Notes: generated by a model from the letters alone, not told the origin. A stretch of DNA of 64,000 nt from Vibrio agarivorans (GCF_030409635.1 NZ_JAUFQF010000004.1:1522241-1586240); one strand, 5' to 3'. Counted from the stretch's first letter, positions 48,599 to 58,507 are shown. Made by a program: numbers and translations.

Positions 48599-49153
48599 AG
48601 ATACATCCTTCCAGTTTCTTAACGGACGCACTCAGCCAAACGTTTGCCTGCTCGGTATGTTGGAGACAGGGCCGTCTTATCGGTTTAGAGTGGTCGATTC
48701 CTTTTAATAATGATTATCAACCGCCAAGTAGGCAGCCTGATTCCATTCCGCTACTCGCAGGAATAATTTTGCGAGAAAAACAATCCTTGGAGATATTGCT
48801 AGATTATTTATCACTTTCTAGTGATTTATATAGGTGGGTTGCAGTATCTACCATACATTTCGTCTTTTAATCTTGTCTGTCAAATTACAAAATTATCGGA
48901 AACGTGTAAGTATCCTACAATCTTGAGTAGGAGTTTGGCAATCAAAACTGGCTCTAGCACACAAAATATTTGTCATAAAAGTGGCACAAAAGTCGCAACA
49001 ACTGAGTAACAATGGCTCAAATCAATGCTGAGATGAATATTTATTTCTATCAGCTATCCTCATTTTCTTACGCTGGTGGTATTATGCGCGACCTTCGCTT
49101 GCAGGGATGTAATTTACTTTCATAAATCGAACTGAGATTTATTAACAGGTGAA
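48599..49153. promoter_or_regulatory. Divergent gltB2-yhcC intergenic region
   Basis: 555 bases with no convincing gene. It holds a Fur-box-like site (48705-48719). The middle is AT-rich; short ORFs there lack ribosome binding sites. Promoters for gltB2 (minus) and for yhcC (plus) must be here but are not obvious. Confidence 0.4.
48705..48719. promoter_or_regulatory. Fur-box-like sequence upstream of gltB2
   Basis: TAATAATGATTATCA matches the Fur 7-1-7 consensus TGATAAT-N-ATTATCA in 13 of 14 defined positions. GOGAT needs several Fe-S clusters, so iron-dependent control is plausible. Not tested. Confidence 0.45.
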
Positions 49154-50095
49154 ATGATGCAATTACACGAACTCGTCAACACTATCGGCCAAGACCTGCA
49201 ACGCAGATATGGTGAAAAAGTTCATAAGCTAACGCTACACGGTGGCTTTAGTTGCCCAAACCGTGATGGCACGATAGGCCGTGGCGGGTGTACATTCTGC
49301 AACGTAGCCTCGTTTGCTGATGAAGAAACCCAACAGCAGTCGATTCACTCGCAACTTCAAGACCGCGCTGGTGAAGTGAAACGTGCCAAGAAGTATCTTG
49401 CGTATTTTCAGGCGTATACCAATACCTATGCTGAAGTCCAAGTTCTCAAGAATATGTATGAAGAGGCTATCTCATCAGCAGATATCGTCGGTTTGTGTGT
49501 TGGTACTCGCCCTGATTGTGTTCCACAGGCTGTGCTTGAGCTATTGGCGGACTATGTCGAACAAGGCTACGAAATCTGGCTTGAGCTTGGCTTGCAGACT
49601 GCAAACAACGACACACTGAAACGCATTAATCGTGGCCATGACTTTGAGTGCTATAAAGAGATGACCAAGAAAGCACGCGCGCTTGGTATCAAAGTGTGCA
49701 CACACTTAATTGTTGGCCTGCCAAAAGAGACACACAAAGACAATATCGAAACCCTCGAAAAGGTGCTCTCGGTAGGGACTGACGGTATAAAACTGCACGG
49801 GCTGCATATCGTTGAAGGCAGTACGATGGCAAAAGCATGGCGAGCAGGGCGCCTAGAAGCCCCTGAGCTTGAAACGTATGTTGAGACCGCATCAGAGATG
49901 ATCCGTATGACGCCTCCAGAGGTAGTGTTCCATCGTGTCTCTTCCTCAGCTCGTCGTCCAACACTGCTTTCACCGTTATGGTGTGAGAACCGTTGGCTCG
50001 CGATGACCGAAATCGGTCGTTCGTTAGATAAGCTCGGCCCTCAGGGGAGCTTGATTGACCGTCCTTTTGTGTATCAGCCTCCAGTAAAAAACTAA
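49154..50095 (+). CDS. yhcC: YhcC-like radical SAM protein (TIGR01212 family)
   Basis: 313 residues. The radical SAM cluster motif has the family's unusual spacing: Cys34 in GFSCPNRDG, then GRGGCTFC (Cys46 and Cys49), i.e. CX11CX2C. Later motifs are GTRPDCVP, ELGLQTANNDTLKRINRGHD and VGLPKET. It is a predicted SAM-dependent Fe-S enzyme; its substrate is unresolved as far as I know. It is divergent from the second gltB, as in E. coli, and precedes arcB by 75 bases, so the two may share a transcript. Confidence 0.93.
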   Translation: MMQLHELVNTIGQDLQRRYGEKVHKLTLHGGFSCPNRDGTIGRGGCTFCNVASFADEETQQQSIHSQLQDRAGEVKRAKKYLAYFQAYTNTYAEVQVLKNMYEEAISSADIVGLCVGTRPDCVPQAVLELLADYVEQGYEIWLELGLQTANNDTLKRINRGHDFECYKEMTKKARALGIKVCTHLIVGLPKETHKDNIETLEKVLSVGTDGIKLHGLHIVEGSTMAKAWRAGRLEAPELETYVETASEMIRMTPPEVVFHRVSSSARRPTLLSPLWCENRWLAMTEIGRSLDKLGPQGSLIDRPFVYQPPVKN

Positions 50096-50170
50096 ACATT
50101 AACGAATATATTGAACCTAACTTGCACAGTGTTACATTAGCCGACAGTGCTTTTAGGTTCGGAGTCGTTA

Positions 50171-52525
50171 ATGAAGCAAATAAAAGGACTTGCCCAGTAT
50201 TATGTTGATCTACTGGTTAGGCTTGGCATTGTCCGTTTTTCTATGTTGTTGGCTATCGCATTGGTCGCCCTTGCGGTGGTCGTTCAGGTGGGCATCACGC
50301 TCTTTTTCGAAGGCAATGTGGATGATCTTGATATCGTCCGTTCCGTGTTCTTCGGTCTTCTTATTACTCCCTGGGCGGTCTACTTCCTATCAGTGGTTGT
50401 CGATCAACTAGAGGAGTCTCGTCAGCGATTAGCCAAGCTGGTCTCTAAGCTCAAAGATATGCGTAGCCGAGATCAAGAGCTGAATTATCAATTGCAGCAA
50501 AACGTTGCCAAACTAAACCAGCAGATTGAAGAGCGAGTTCGCGCAGAAGAAGCGCGCGAAGAGGCAATTCAAGACCTTGAAAATGAGGTGTATCAGCGTG
50601 AGCGAACTCAGCTAGAGTTGGCAGAGCGTACCGCGCTGCTGCGCTCTTTTATCGATACCTCTCCTGATCTTATCTACTACCGCAACTCTGAAGGGCTGTT
50701 CTCTGGATGTAACCGAGCGATGGAAGAGTTGATTGGTAAATCCGAACGAGAGCTGGTGGGATTAACCCCTTGGGATGTGTATGACAAGGATACAGCAAAG
50801 TATATTGTCGATACCGACCAAAAAGTCTTCTCAGAAAACAAGCCTATCACCTATGAACAGTGGCTAGAGTACCCAGATGGACGCAAAGCTTACTTTGAAT
50901 TGCGTAAAGTGCCGTTCTATAGCAAGAGTGGTCGCCATTTGGGTCTGGTTGGTTTTGGCCGAGATATTACGGAACGTAAGCGTCACGAAGAGTCTTTAGA
51001 GAAAGCGAGCCGAGATAAAACCACTTTTATATCCACCATTAGCCACGAACTGCGTACTCCCCTAAATGGTATTGTCGGTCTCAGTCGTATGCTGCTAGAT
51101 ACTCAGCTTAATAGTGAGCAGCGTAAGCACCTACAGACCATCAATGTCAGTGCAGTGACATTGGGCAATATCTTTAACGATATTATTGATATGGACAAGT
51201 TTGACCGCAGTAAGTTGGAGCTATTGCCAGCCCCTGTCAATTTTGAAGATTTTGTGGTTGAAATAGAAAGTATTGCCGCTTTGATGGCTGAGCAAAAGAA
51301 CCTACGCTTTGACCTTGAGCGTCTGACTGATTTACCTCATATGATTGAAATCGATGGCACGCGCTTGAGGCAGGTCTTGTGGAATCTCATTAGCAATGCG
51401 ATGAAGTTCACTAAAGAAGGTGGAGTTGTCATGAACGTCAGTGCGTCTCAATCGGCTGAGATGGCACATATTACGATAGAGATTGAAGACACGGGTATCG
51501 GTATCCCAGAGAAAGAGCTCGAAAAGATCTTTGCTATGTATTATCAAGTGAAAAGTGGCAAAGACAACCTACATGCGGTGGGAACAGGCATTGGACTCGC
51601 CGTTTCAAAGTTGCTGATGAATATGATGAATGGCGATATTACAGTATCGAGTGAAGAGGGCTTTGGCAGTACTTTTACTATCGATATTGAAGTGCCTTTA
51701 GCTCAAGCCCCACAAGAGCAGCCTGTCGAGGTGCTCGAGCAACGTAGCTTGAACATCTTTATGGTTGAAGATATTGAGCTCAATGTCACCGTAGCACGTT
51801 CATTATTGGAAAGCTTGGGTCATCAAGTGACGGTTGCAATGACGGGAGAGGAAGCCCTTAAGCGCTTCACCCCAGCTGACTATGATCTGGTACTTCTCGA
51901 TATCCAACTGCCAGATATGAGCGGCTTTGATATCGCAACGACTTTACGCAGTCAATACGCATGTTTACCGCCTCTTGTAGCCTTGACGGCCAATGTCATC
52001 AAAGACAAAACAGAGTATCTGAATAACGGGATGGATGATGCGATCAGTAAGCCACTGTCTGTCGCGGCGATTCATCACGTCATTACGCATTTCTGTTTCC
52101 AACAAGAGGTGCAGCCAGAGTGTCAACCGCCAGTGGCAACGGAACTTTCCACCTTTGATAGCAGTCAATATGATGAGATGCTCGATCTCGAGATGCTGAA
52201 CTCGTACATTGACATCGTTGGGACAAAGCCGGTGCTCGACAGTGTAAAAATGTTTGAAGAAATGATGCCCGAATATATCAATATTCTCGACTCGAACATG
52301 ACGGCAAAAGATAAGAAAGGCATAGTTTCAGAGGCGCATAAAATTAAAGGTGCTGCGGGCTCTGTCGGACTTAAATACATTCAAGGTGTGGCGCAAAAAG
52401 CGCAAACCCCTGATTTCCCAGCTTGGTCAGAGAATATTGATGAGTGGGTGGGCAAGATTAAATCGGAATATAAGAACAATATAGCCATTCTTAAGCAGTG
52501 GCTAGCGGAGAAGGAATCAAAATGA
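50171..52525 (+). CDS. arcB: Aerobic respiration control sensor kinase ArcB
   Basis: 784 residues from ATG 50171 (E. coli 778). Two N-terminal membrane helices (about 22-44 and 56-77), a coiled-coil linker (about 80-155), a PAS domain (about 158-265), HisKA with SHELRTPLNG (His292), HATPase (NLISNAMKF, DTGIGIP, GTGIGLAVSK), receiver with DIQLPD (Asp577) and HPt with AHKIKGAAGSVGL (His723). It senses quinone redox state and phosphorylates ArcA under low oxygen. Of the two redox cysteines of E. coli ArcB, Cys180 is present, but position 241 is Tyr (codon TAC at 50891). Its stop overlaps the next gene in ATGA. Confidence 0.97.
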   Translation: MKQIKGLAQYYVDLLVRLGIVRFSMLLAIALVALAVVVQVGITLFFEGNVDDLDIVRSVFFGLLITPWAVYFLSVVVDQLEESRQRLAKLVSKLKDMRSRDQELNYQLQQNVAKLNQQIEERVRAEEAREEAIQDLENEVYQRERTQLELAERTALLRSFIDTSPDLIYYRNSEGLFSGCNRAMEELIGKSERELVGLTPWDVYDKDTAKYIVDTDQKVFSENKPITYEQWLEYPDGRKAYFELRKVPFYSKSGRHLGLVGFGRDITERKRHEESLEKASRDKTTFISTISHELRTPLNGIVGLSRMLLDTQLNSEQRKHLQTINVSAVTLGNIFNDIIDMDKFDRSKLELLPAPVNFEDFVVEIESIAALMAEQKNLRFDLERLTDLPHMIEIDGTRLRQVLWNLISNAMKFTKEGGVVMNVSASQSAEMAHITIEIEDTGIGIPEKELEKIFAMYYQVKSGKDNLHAVGTGIGLAVSKLLMNMMNGDITVSSEEGFGSTFTIDIEVPLAQAPQEQPVEVLEQRSLNIFMVEDIELNVTVARSLLESLGHQVTVAMTGEEALKRFTPADYDLVLLDIQLPDMSGFDIATTLRSQYACLPPLVALTANVIKDKTEYLNNGMDDAISKPLSVAAIHHVITHFCFQQEVQPECQPPVATELSTFDSSQYDEMLDLEMLNSYIDIVGTKPVLDSVKMFEEMMPEYINILDSNMTAKDKKGIVSEAHKIKGAAGSVGLKYIQGVAQKAQTPDFPAWSENIDEWVGKIKSEYKNNIAILKQWLAEKESK

Positions 52526-52968
52526 AGAAAGCGATCGCGTTAGCTGTGGCGTCAGCAGCGCTATTTGGATGCCAGTCGGTGAGTAACAATGATGCGTCCA
52601 GTGCGCAAGAGGCGGCTTACAACCAGTCGATAGATCTAAAGAGTGCGCTTTGGTTCAATAAGATGCCAACCATTGATGATGCACCTGAAATGAACCTTCA
52701 TGGTTCGCTAGTGCTTGAGCAAAGTGAGGGTTTCTCTGCTGAGTTAGACATCACCCGCGTTGAGTTGCATCAGGCAAAAGAAACATACCTTATCGATCAG
52801 CAGCAGTTTGAGTTGCGCAGTCATAGTGAAAATCAGTGGGAGGCCGCTTTCGCTCTGCCAATTGAATTGGATGAGAACAAAACCGTTGATGTTGTTGTTT
52901 ACTTTACAGAAGAAGGTAAACAGAGTTTTGTCGCCGAGAAGGGTGTAGCGATTGAGGTGGTCTACTAA
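52522..52968 (+). CDS. Small lipoprotein translationally coupled to arcB, function unknown
   Basis: 148 residues from ATG 52522, which overlaps the arcB stop (ATGA). GGAGAAGG lies upstream inside arcB. The signal peptide ends in lipobox LFGC (Cys18), so it is lipid-anchored. The mature part reads as a beta-rich domain (GSLVLEQSEGFSAELDITRVEL, VDVVVYFTEEGKQSF). I recognise no family. The strict coupling suggests a link to envelope redox state or to ArcB, but this is inference. A strong bidirectional terminator follows. Confidence 0.85.
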   Translation: MKKAIALAVASAALFGCQSVSNNDASSAQEAAYNQSIDLKSALWFNKMPTIDDAPEMNLHGSLVLEQSEGFSAELDITRVELHQAKETYLIDQQQFELRSHSENQWEAAFALPIELDENKTVDVVVYFTEEGKQSFVAEKGVAIEVVY

Positions 52969-53001
52969 TTTAGTAACGAGATGCTCAATACGTATCAAAC
53001 A

Positions 53002-53030
53002 AAAAGCGCTGGTCATTGACCAGCGCTTTT
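53002..53030. terminator. Bidirectional terminator between the arcB-lipoprotein operon and arcA
   Basis: Perfect 13-bp stem AAAAGCGCTGGTC/GACCAGCGCTTTT with loop ATT, flanked by A- and T-runs, between convergent units. Confidence 0.95.
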
Positions 53031-53081
53031 CTTATTCGTGTAACTTTTTCTAACTCGTGTGAGTAAAGTAGAGACGGTTAA

Positions 53082-53798
53082 TTAGTCTTCAAGTTCACCA
53101 CAGAAACGGTAGCCTTCACCGTGGATCGTCGCAATGATCTCAGGTGTACCTGATACCGACTCAAAGTGCTTACGGATACGACGGATTGTTACGTCAACCG
53201 TACGATCGTGTGGCTTAAGCTCACGACCAGTCATTTTCTTAAGAAGATCGGCACGAGTTTGGATCTTGCCCGGGTTCTCACAGAAGTGCAGCAGTGCACG
53301 GAACTCAGAGCGTGGTAGCTTGTAGCTTTCGCCAGCAGGGCTGACAAGCGAGCGGCTGTTGATATCAAGTACCCACTCGTTGAACGTGTATTTCTCTACC
53401 GCACGCTTCTCTTCAGGTGCAGCTGCAGCGTTCATTGAACGGCTTAGCAAGTTGCGAGCACGGATAGTCAGTTCACGTGGGTTAAAAGGTTTAGTGATGT
53501 AGTCGTCTGCACCAATCTCTAGACCTAGGATCTTGTCCACTTCATTGTCGCGGCCTGTTAAGAACATAAGAGCGATGTTTGCTTGTTCACGAAGTTCACG
53601 AGCTAAAAGAAGACCGTTCTTACCAGGTAGATTAATGTCCATGATGACGAGGTTGACGCGATGCGCTGAAAGCACTTGGTGCATTTCTTCACCATCACTT
53701 GCCTCAAAAACAGCATATCCCTCTGCTTCGAAAATACTCTTTAACGTGTTGCGAGTCACTTGCTCATCTTCAACGATAAGAATCTGCGGAGTCTGCAT
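53082..53798 (-). CDS. arcA: Response regulator ArcA
   Basis: 238 residues, OmpR/PhoB family. Receiver domain (1-120) with acidic pocket VEDEQ, phospho-Asp54 in IMDINLPG and Lys in [11 protein letters not shown]-terminal winged-helix domain with [18 protein letters not shown] and [16 protein letters not shown]. Phosphorylated by ArcB, it represses aerobic metabolism. Here arcA lies beside arcB (convergent), whereas in E. coli they are far apart. Confidence 0.98.
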   Translation of the reverse strand: MQTPQILIVEDEQVTRNTLKSIFEAEGYAVFEASDGEEMHQVLSAHRVNLVIMDINLPGKNGLLLARELREQANIALMFLTGRDNEVDKILGLEIGADDYITKPFNPRELTIRARNLLSRSMNAAAAPEEKRAVEKYTFNEWVLDINSRSLVSPAGESYKLPRSEFRALLHFCENPGKIQTRADLLKKMTGRELKPHDRTVDVTIRRIRKHFESVSGTPEIIATIHGEGYRFCGELED

Positions 53799-54117
53799 TG
53801 GCGGTTCCTAAACTTGTCTATATATAAATGCTAAAAATAAAAAATAAGCAATTGATTAACAGGTAATCTACTAATTGCTAATAATAAACCAAAGTTGTTA
53901 AAAAAACATGCTCTTTGGCGGTCCGCCATCCATGGAGCCTTTGTATTCTGTAGGTTTGACAAACGAGTGGTCATTCCTGCCAGATTATGATGAGCGGATT
54001 CTATAGATTTAACAGCATTCTAACAATGCCTAGATGTTAAATTCCTGCATTTTTTTGATTTGAGTCAATAGTCAACTGTTAAGTAATATCAATCAAAATC
54101 GCCACGCGCTATAAAGA
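53799..54117. promoter_or_regulatory. Long arcA leader/promoter region with FNR-type site
   Basis: 319 bases between arcA (minus) and the DUF3293 gene (plus). GGCGG-T-CCGCC (53917-53927) is a perfect small palindrome in the arcA leader. TTGATTTGAGTCAA at 54055-54068 matches the FNR box TTGAT-N4-ATCAA in 9 of 10 positions. It is 50 bases before the DUF3293 start and about 257 bases before arcA, whose E. coli promoter is FNR-activated. Confidence 0.5.
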
Positions 54118-54522
54118 ATGGTAATGAATATGGAAAGACCACTGCTGAATGCTTATGTAAATGTGTGCTTTAAGTTACCAAATGATGAACAAGCACAATT
54201 GAGCGATCAATCTGCGGTCATCATTACAGCTTGGAACCCCCACAGTCTACGATTGCCAGACGCAGAAAACGCCAAGAGAAATCAGTTATTACAGAAAGAG
54301 TTGGAAGCTCGATATTTCTGTAAGCTATTGGTTGGAAATGAAAAAGACAATTGGTTTGAGGAGTCTTATTGGGTATTTCTTAGTTTGAAAGAGGGATTGC
54401 TTCTCGCCGAAAAATACCAACAAAATGCGATTTATTGGGTAAAAGATCAACAGGTTAACCTTGTTTATTGTGCTGATAAACAGCCAATTTATATCGGAGA
54501 ACTGAAGGATTTTTGGCCTTAA
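54118..54522 (+). CDS. DUF3293 family protein
   Basis: 134 residues, soluble, no signal peptide. The sequence fits the DUF3293 pattern: [14 protein letters not shown] near the start, an [10 protein letters not shown] helix, [16 protein letters not shown], and [20 protein letters not shown] towards the end. The function is not known. In-frame ATGs at 54118, 54124 and 54130 are all possible, and none has a strong ribosome binding site. The FNR-type site upstream could act on it. Confidence 0.75.
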   Translation: MVMNMERPLLNAYVNVCFKLPNDEQAQLSDQSAVIITAWNPHSLRLPDAENAKRNQLLQKELEARYFCKLLVGNEKDNWFEESYWVFLSLKEGLLLAEKYQQNAIYWVKDQQVNLVYCADKQPIYIGELKDFWP

Positions 54523-54554
54523 AAAGGATTTGTTATTTGATTCATGGAGGATGT

Positions 54555-55052
54555 ATGAAAGATATTACGCCAGATATTTGTGACCACTACTTTGAACAGG
54601 TAAAGCTGCTGGATCTGCCTTTACAGAACTTTGGTCAACGAAGTGCGTTTTGGGGAGAAGTTGTAACAATTTGTTGCTATCACGATAACTCCAAAGTACG
54701 AGAGGTATTATCTCAGCCTGGACACGGTAAAGTACTGTTTGTTGATGGTAATGGTTCTTGTCAAAAAGCACTACTGGGTGATGAATTAGCGATCCTTGCG
54801 ATTGAAAATGGATGGGAAGGCATCATTGTTTACGGAGCGGTGCGTGATGTTGCTGCTTTAGCAGAGATGGATCTAGGCGTTAAAGCCTTGGCTGCTTGTC
54901 CGTTTAAGACCGAAAAGCGAGGTCTTGGCCAGGTGAATGTCACCATCACGATGCAGAACTACATGGTTCAACCTGGTGATCATATCTATGCAGATTGGAA
55001 CGGCATTTTGATTGCTGAGCAGGAGCTTGATTTAAATCGCGTGTTCAATTAG
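54555..55052 (+). CDS. RraA-like protein (RNase E regulator family / HMG-aldolase-like fold)
   Basis: 165 residues from ATG 54555 (TGGAGG upstream; the frame extends upstream without a likely start). RraA proteins are trimeric; E. coli RraA binds RNase E and inhibits it, and related proteins are Mg2+-dependent 4-hydroxy-4-methyl-2-oxoglutarate aldolases. Key stretches: [38 protein letters not shown] and [15 protein letters not shown], with GAVRD and the metal-binding D region intact. It diverges from E. coli RraA and is probably the second vibrio type. Assignment of activity is open. Confidence 0.85.
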   Translation: MKDITPDICDHYFEQVKLLDLPLQNFGQRSAFWGEVVTICCYHDNSKVREVLSQPGHGKVLFVDGNGSCQKALLGDELAILAIENGWEGIIVYGAVRDVAALAEMDLGVKALAACPFKTEKRGLGQVNVTITMQNYMVQPGDHIYADWNGILIAEQELDLNRVFN

Positions 55053-55099
55053 TTACGGTAAATAGCGCTAGTTTTAGCGTATAGCGCTACCTAACTCAA

Positions 55100-55564
55100 T
55101 CAGAATCGGAAACCCAGTCCGACTTCTACTCCGCTCTGCCACTCTTGATAATCAAGGGTGGCATGCACATCGATATTCTCGCTTAAACGCAAACGACTGG
55201 TGAGCTCAGCAGATAGGCCTTGCTCCGTTTCATTGCGCTCACCTTGCTCAACGTCTTTGTAGCTATGAAGGCTACCGCGTACTGAGATACGGTCAGAGAC
55301 GGAATAGCTCACGCCACTCAAGAAGCCGTTATCTTTTTCATTGAGTCGAGCCCCGACATAGACATCGAAGTTGTCAAAAATACTGTAGGCATAACCACTC
55401 TCGAGGCTCATTGATTGACTGTATGCTTGCGATGAGTGGCTATTGACGAAGATTTTGTGATTTGATGCAGAAGCGTTGGCTGGCAGCTTAGGTAATTCTA
55501 CCGCCCAAGCCGTTGTCGATAGGGCACAAGAAAGCACGCAAAAAAGCGACGTAAGTTTACGCAT
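55100..55564 (-). CDS. Small exported envelope protein, beta-rich, function unknown
   Basis: 154 residues from ATG 55564 (AAGGAGA upstream). A signal peptide (about residues 1-22, ALSTTAWA) is followed by alternating segments such as SYSVSDRISVRGSLHSY and LRLSENIDVHATLDYQEWQSGVEVGLGFRF. The C-terminal Phe and amphipathic strands suggest a small outer-membrane beta-barrel. I know no family name. It is convergent with the RraA-like gene. Confidence 0.8.
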   Translation of the reverse strand: MRKLTSLFCVLSCALSTTAWAVELPKLPANASASNHKIFVNSHSSQAYSQSMSLESGYAYSIFDNFDVYVGARLNEKDNGFLSGVSYSVSDRISVRGSLHSYKDVEQGERNETEQGLSAELTSRLRLSENIDVHATLDYQEWQSGVEVGLGFRF

Positions 55565-55818
55565 TTTTATTCTCCTTGATTTCCTATCCCACTGCATAAC
55601 TAGTAAAGCACAGTTTAGGATAGCCGACTATGAAATTGTAAAAAAAGCGGGTGACTTGGGAATAAAGTTGGCACGAGTGCACAAATTGATGTTACGTCAG
55701 TGAAACGAAAATGGAGCGGATTTCATTTTTCTCTCTGGTTTTAAACTTGGTTCAAACCGAGTAAGGTCGTAAAAAGTGTTTAAAATCAGCCTATTTGGCC
55801 GTTGTGGCAAATAAACGA

Positions 55819-55848
55819 TTGACTTCCCCCTTAAAAGTACGGTACTCA
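55819..55848 (+). promoter_or_regulatory. Candidate thr operon promoter
   Basis: TTGACT (55819-55824) and a weak -10, TACTCA (55843-55848), 18 bases apart, lie 39 bases upstream of the leader peptide. Confidence 0.4.
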
Positions 55849-55886
55849 TAAGTAAAGTTCATGGAAATGTTGACGAAATCACCACT

Positions 55887-55961
55887 ATGTTAATGCAACA
55901 CAGCCTAATCACCACAACCACGATTATTACCGACATTATGACTGTTGGGGCAGGCTGCTGA
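55887..55961 (+). CDS. thrL: thr operon leader peptide
   Basis: 24 codons from ATG 55887 (or 22 from 55893), ending TGA at 55959-55961. The centre reads ITTTTIITDI: four Thr in a row plus Ile codons, the control codons of threonine attenuation. The end, GAGC, recalls the E. coli thrL end. An attenuator follows 19 bases later. A 10-codon frame (55861-55893) ends in TAATG over the second ATG, so it may couple translation of the leader. Confidence 0.85.
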   Translation: MLMQHSLITTTTIITDIMTVGAGC

Positions 55962-55980
55962 ACGAAAGAAATTTCAAGAA

Positions 55981-56015
55981 AAGGCCTGTATCCCAACCGA
56001 TACAGGCCTTTTTTT
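55981..56015 (+). terminator. Threonine operon attenuator
   Basis: Perfect 12-bp stem AAGGCCTGTATC/GATACAGGCCTT (55981-55992 with 55999-56010), loop CCAACC, followed by a T-run. It lies between the leader peptide and thrA. Confidence 0.93.
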
Positions 56016-56046
56016 ATAACCAAAATTGACCATTTGGAGTGAAGGG

Positions 56047-58506
56047 ATGCGAGTATTAAAGTTTGGAGGTTCATCATTAGCCGATGCGGATCGTTTTTTA
56101 CGAGCGGCTGATATCATTGCCAACAATGCACAGCAAGAAGAAGTGGCTGTCGTATTGTCTGCACCGGGTAAAACCACCAATAAACTAGTGGCTGTCATTG
56201 ATGCGGCGCTGAACGGCAGTGAAGTGGACCAACAAATTCAAGAGGTGGAGTCCTCACTGCTTGGTTTATTTAATGACATTGAAGGCGCCATTGGTAGTCT
56301 AAATAGCGATGGTTTTCGTTCAGTTGTTGCTGAATCGATGGAGAACCTTCGCCAGTTCGTTCATGGGATTGCTTTGCTGGGTATGTGCCCAGATAACGTT
56401 AATGCTCGAATCATCTCGAAGGGTGAGCGAGCTTCAGTGCAGCTGATGAAAGCGGTACTAGAAGCGAAAGGTCAGGCGGCAAGCCTTATCGACCCTGTTA
56501 GTTACCTAATTGCACAAGGCCCATCGCTTGAAGCGATGGTGGATGTGGAACTCTCTTCACAAAACTTCAGAGCTGCGCCTCTACCTAAGAGCCACGTTAA
56601 TATCATGCCAGGCTTTACAGCAGGCAATGATAAGGGTGAACTCGTGACGCTGGGCCGCAACGGCTCTGACTATTCAGCTGCTGTCCTTGCTGCTTGCTTG
56701 CGTGCAGACTGTTGTGAGATCTGGACAGATGTCGACGGGGTTTATAACTGCGACCCTCGATTGGTCGATGATGCCCGCTTGTTGAAGTCACTTAGCTACC
56801 AAGAAGCGATGGAACTCTCCTATTTTGGCGCTTCGGTGTTACATCCAAAAACCATTGCCCCTATCGCTCAATTCCATATCCCTTGTTTAATCAAAAACAG
56901 CTTTAACCCGCAAGGTGCAGGCACACTGATCGGCCAAGATACAGGAGAAGATAATCTCGCAATTAAGGGTATAACTACCTTGAGTGACCTGTTGATGGTG
57001 AACGTATCAGGTCCAGGCATGAAAGGTATGGTTGGTATGGCGAGCCGTGTTTTTGGCGCGATGTCAGCAGCAGGTGTATCGATTGTGCTGATTACTCAGT
57101 CGTCTTCAGAATACAGCATCAGTTTCTGTATTGAGTCTGATGACAAACTAAAAGCAGAGCGAGCTCTTTCTGATTGCTTTGAGCTCGAGCTAAAAGATGG
57201 GCTATTAGAGCCTGTTGAATTTATTGATGATCTTGCGATTGTAACCCTGGTGGGTGATGGTATGCGCACATCTCGTGGCGTAGCATCACAGTTCTTCTCT
57301 TCTCTAGCTGAGGTGAACGTCAACATTGTTGCGATTGCCCAAGGTTCTTCTGAACGTGCAATTTCAGCGGTTATTCCAGAAGATAAGATTGCCGAAGCAA
57401 TCAAAGCGTGTCATGAGAACTTGTTTAATTCTAAGCACTTCCTCGACGTATTTGTTGTTGGCGTTGGTGGCGTTGGTGGCGAGCTGGTGGATCAGATTGA
57501 GCGTCAGCAAGATAAACTCGCTGATAAAGGGATTGTGATTCGCGTTTGTGGCTTGGCAAACAGTAAAGGGCTATTGCTTGATGGAGATGGTTTACCTCTG
57601 GAAAGCTGGCGCGATCGCATGAAAGATGTATCAGAGCGCTTCTCTGTTGCTGCGCTTGCCGCACATGTTCAACGTAATCACATCATCAACCCGGTACTTG
57701 TCGACTGTACATCAAGTGAAGAGATTGCAAATCAATACGCTGATTTCCTTGCTGCTGGCTTCCATGTAGTGACACCAAATAAAAAAGCTAACACGGCAAG
57801 TATGGCTTATTACCATCAGCTGCGTGATGTGGCTAGAAGCTCACGCCGTAAGCTGATGTATGAGACAACAGTAGGTGCAGGTTTACCTGTGATTGAAAAC
57901 CTGCAAAACCTAATTGCGGCAGGTGATGAACTAGAGAAGTTCAATGGCATCTTGTCAGGCTCGCTTTCATACATCTTTGGTAAGCTTGATGAGGGCATGA
58001 CCTTAAGTGAAGCGACCAATATCGCCAAAGAAAATGGTTTTACAGAGCCAGATCCTCGCGACGACCTTTCTGGGATGGATGTTGCGCGTAAGCTGCTTAT
58101 TCTTGCTCGTGAAGCAGGCATGAACCTCGAACTAGAAGACGTAGAAGTCGACCAAGCTCTACCACCAAGTTTTGATGATTCGGGCTCTATTGATGAGTTT
58201 ATGGCTCGTTTGCCACAAGCAGATGCCTATTTCCGCGATCTCTCTGCTCAAGCGGCAGAAGAGGGCAAAGTGCTGCGTTACGTCGGAGAAATTCTCGATG
58301 GACGTTGTAAGGTACGTATTGCTGCAGTGGATGAGAACGACCCTATGTTTAAGATCAAGGATGGTGAAAACGCGCTGGCATTCTACAGTCGTTACTACCA
58401 GCCTATTCCATTGGTGTTGCGTGGTTATGGTGCGGGTACAGAAGTGACTGCTGCAGGAGTGTTCTCCGATGTGATGCGTACACTTGGTTGGAAGCTAGGA
58501 GTTTAA
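56047..58506 (+). CDS. thrA: Bifunctional aspartokinase I / homoserine dehydrogenase I
   Basis: 819 residues from ATG 56047 (TTGGAGTGAAGGG upstream; [10 protein letters not shown] matches E. coli; the in-frame ATT at 56026 is not a likely start). The aspartokinase half (1-about 300) has [13 protein letters not shown] and the [10 protein letters not shown] segment, then two ACT regulatory units for threonine feedback (about 310-460), then the homoserine dehydrogenase half with [26 protein letters not shown] and [15 protein letters not shown]. It catalyses the first and third steps from aspartate to threonine. Confidence 0.98.
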   Translation: MRVLKFGGSSLADADRFLRAADIIANNAQQEEVAVVLSAPGKTTNKLVAVIDAALNGSEVDQQIQEVESSLLGLFNDIEGAIGSLNSDGFRSVVAESMENLRQFVHGIALLGMCPDNVNARIISKGERASVQLMKAVLEAKGQAASLIDPVSYLIAQGPSLEAMVDVELSSQNFRAAPLPKSHVNIMPGFTAGNDKGELVTLGRNGSDYSAAVLAACLRADCCEIWTDVDGVYNCDPRLVDDARLLKSLSYQEAMELSYFGASVLHPKTIAPIAQFHIPCLIKNSFNPQGAGTLIGQDTGEDNLAIKGITTLSDLLMVNVSGPGMKGMVGMASRVFGAMSAAGVSIVLITQSSSEYSISFCIESDDKLKAERALSDCFELELKDGLLEPVEFIDDLAIVTLVGDGMRTSRGVASQFFSSLAEVNVNIVAIAQGSSERAISAVIPEDKIAEAIKACHENLFNSKHFLDVFVVGVGGVGGELVDQIERQQDKLADKGIVIRVCGLANSKGLLLDGDGLPLESWRDRMKDVSERFSVAALAAHVQRNHIINPVLVDCTSSEEIANQYADFLAAGFHVVTPNKKANTASMAYYHQLRDVARSSRRKLMYETTVGAGLPVIENLQNLIAAGDELEKFNGILSGSLSYIFGKLDEGMTLSEATNIAKENGFTEPDPRDDLSGMDVARKLLILAREAGMNLELEDVEVDQALPPSFDDSGSIDEFMARLPQADAYFRDLSAQAAEEGKVLRYVGEILDGRCKVRIAAVDENDPMFKIKDGENALAFYSRYYQPIPLVLRGYGAGTEVTAAGVFSDVMRTLGWKLGV

Positions 58507-58507
58507 T

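Noticed and set aside
48821..49009. 62-codon plus-strand ORF in the gltB2-yhcC gap
   Set aside because: No ribosome binding site and no domain; the AT-rich region is expected to be promoter DNA.
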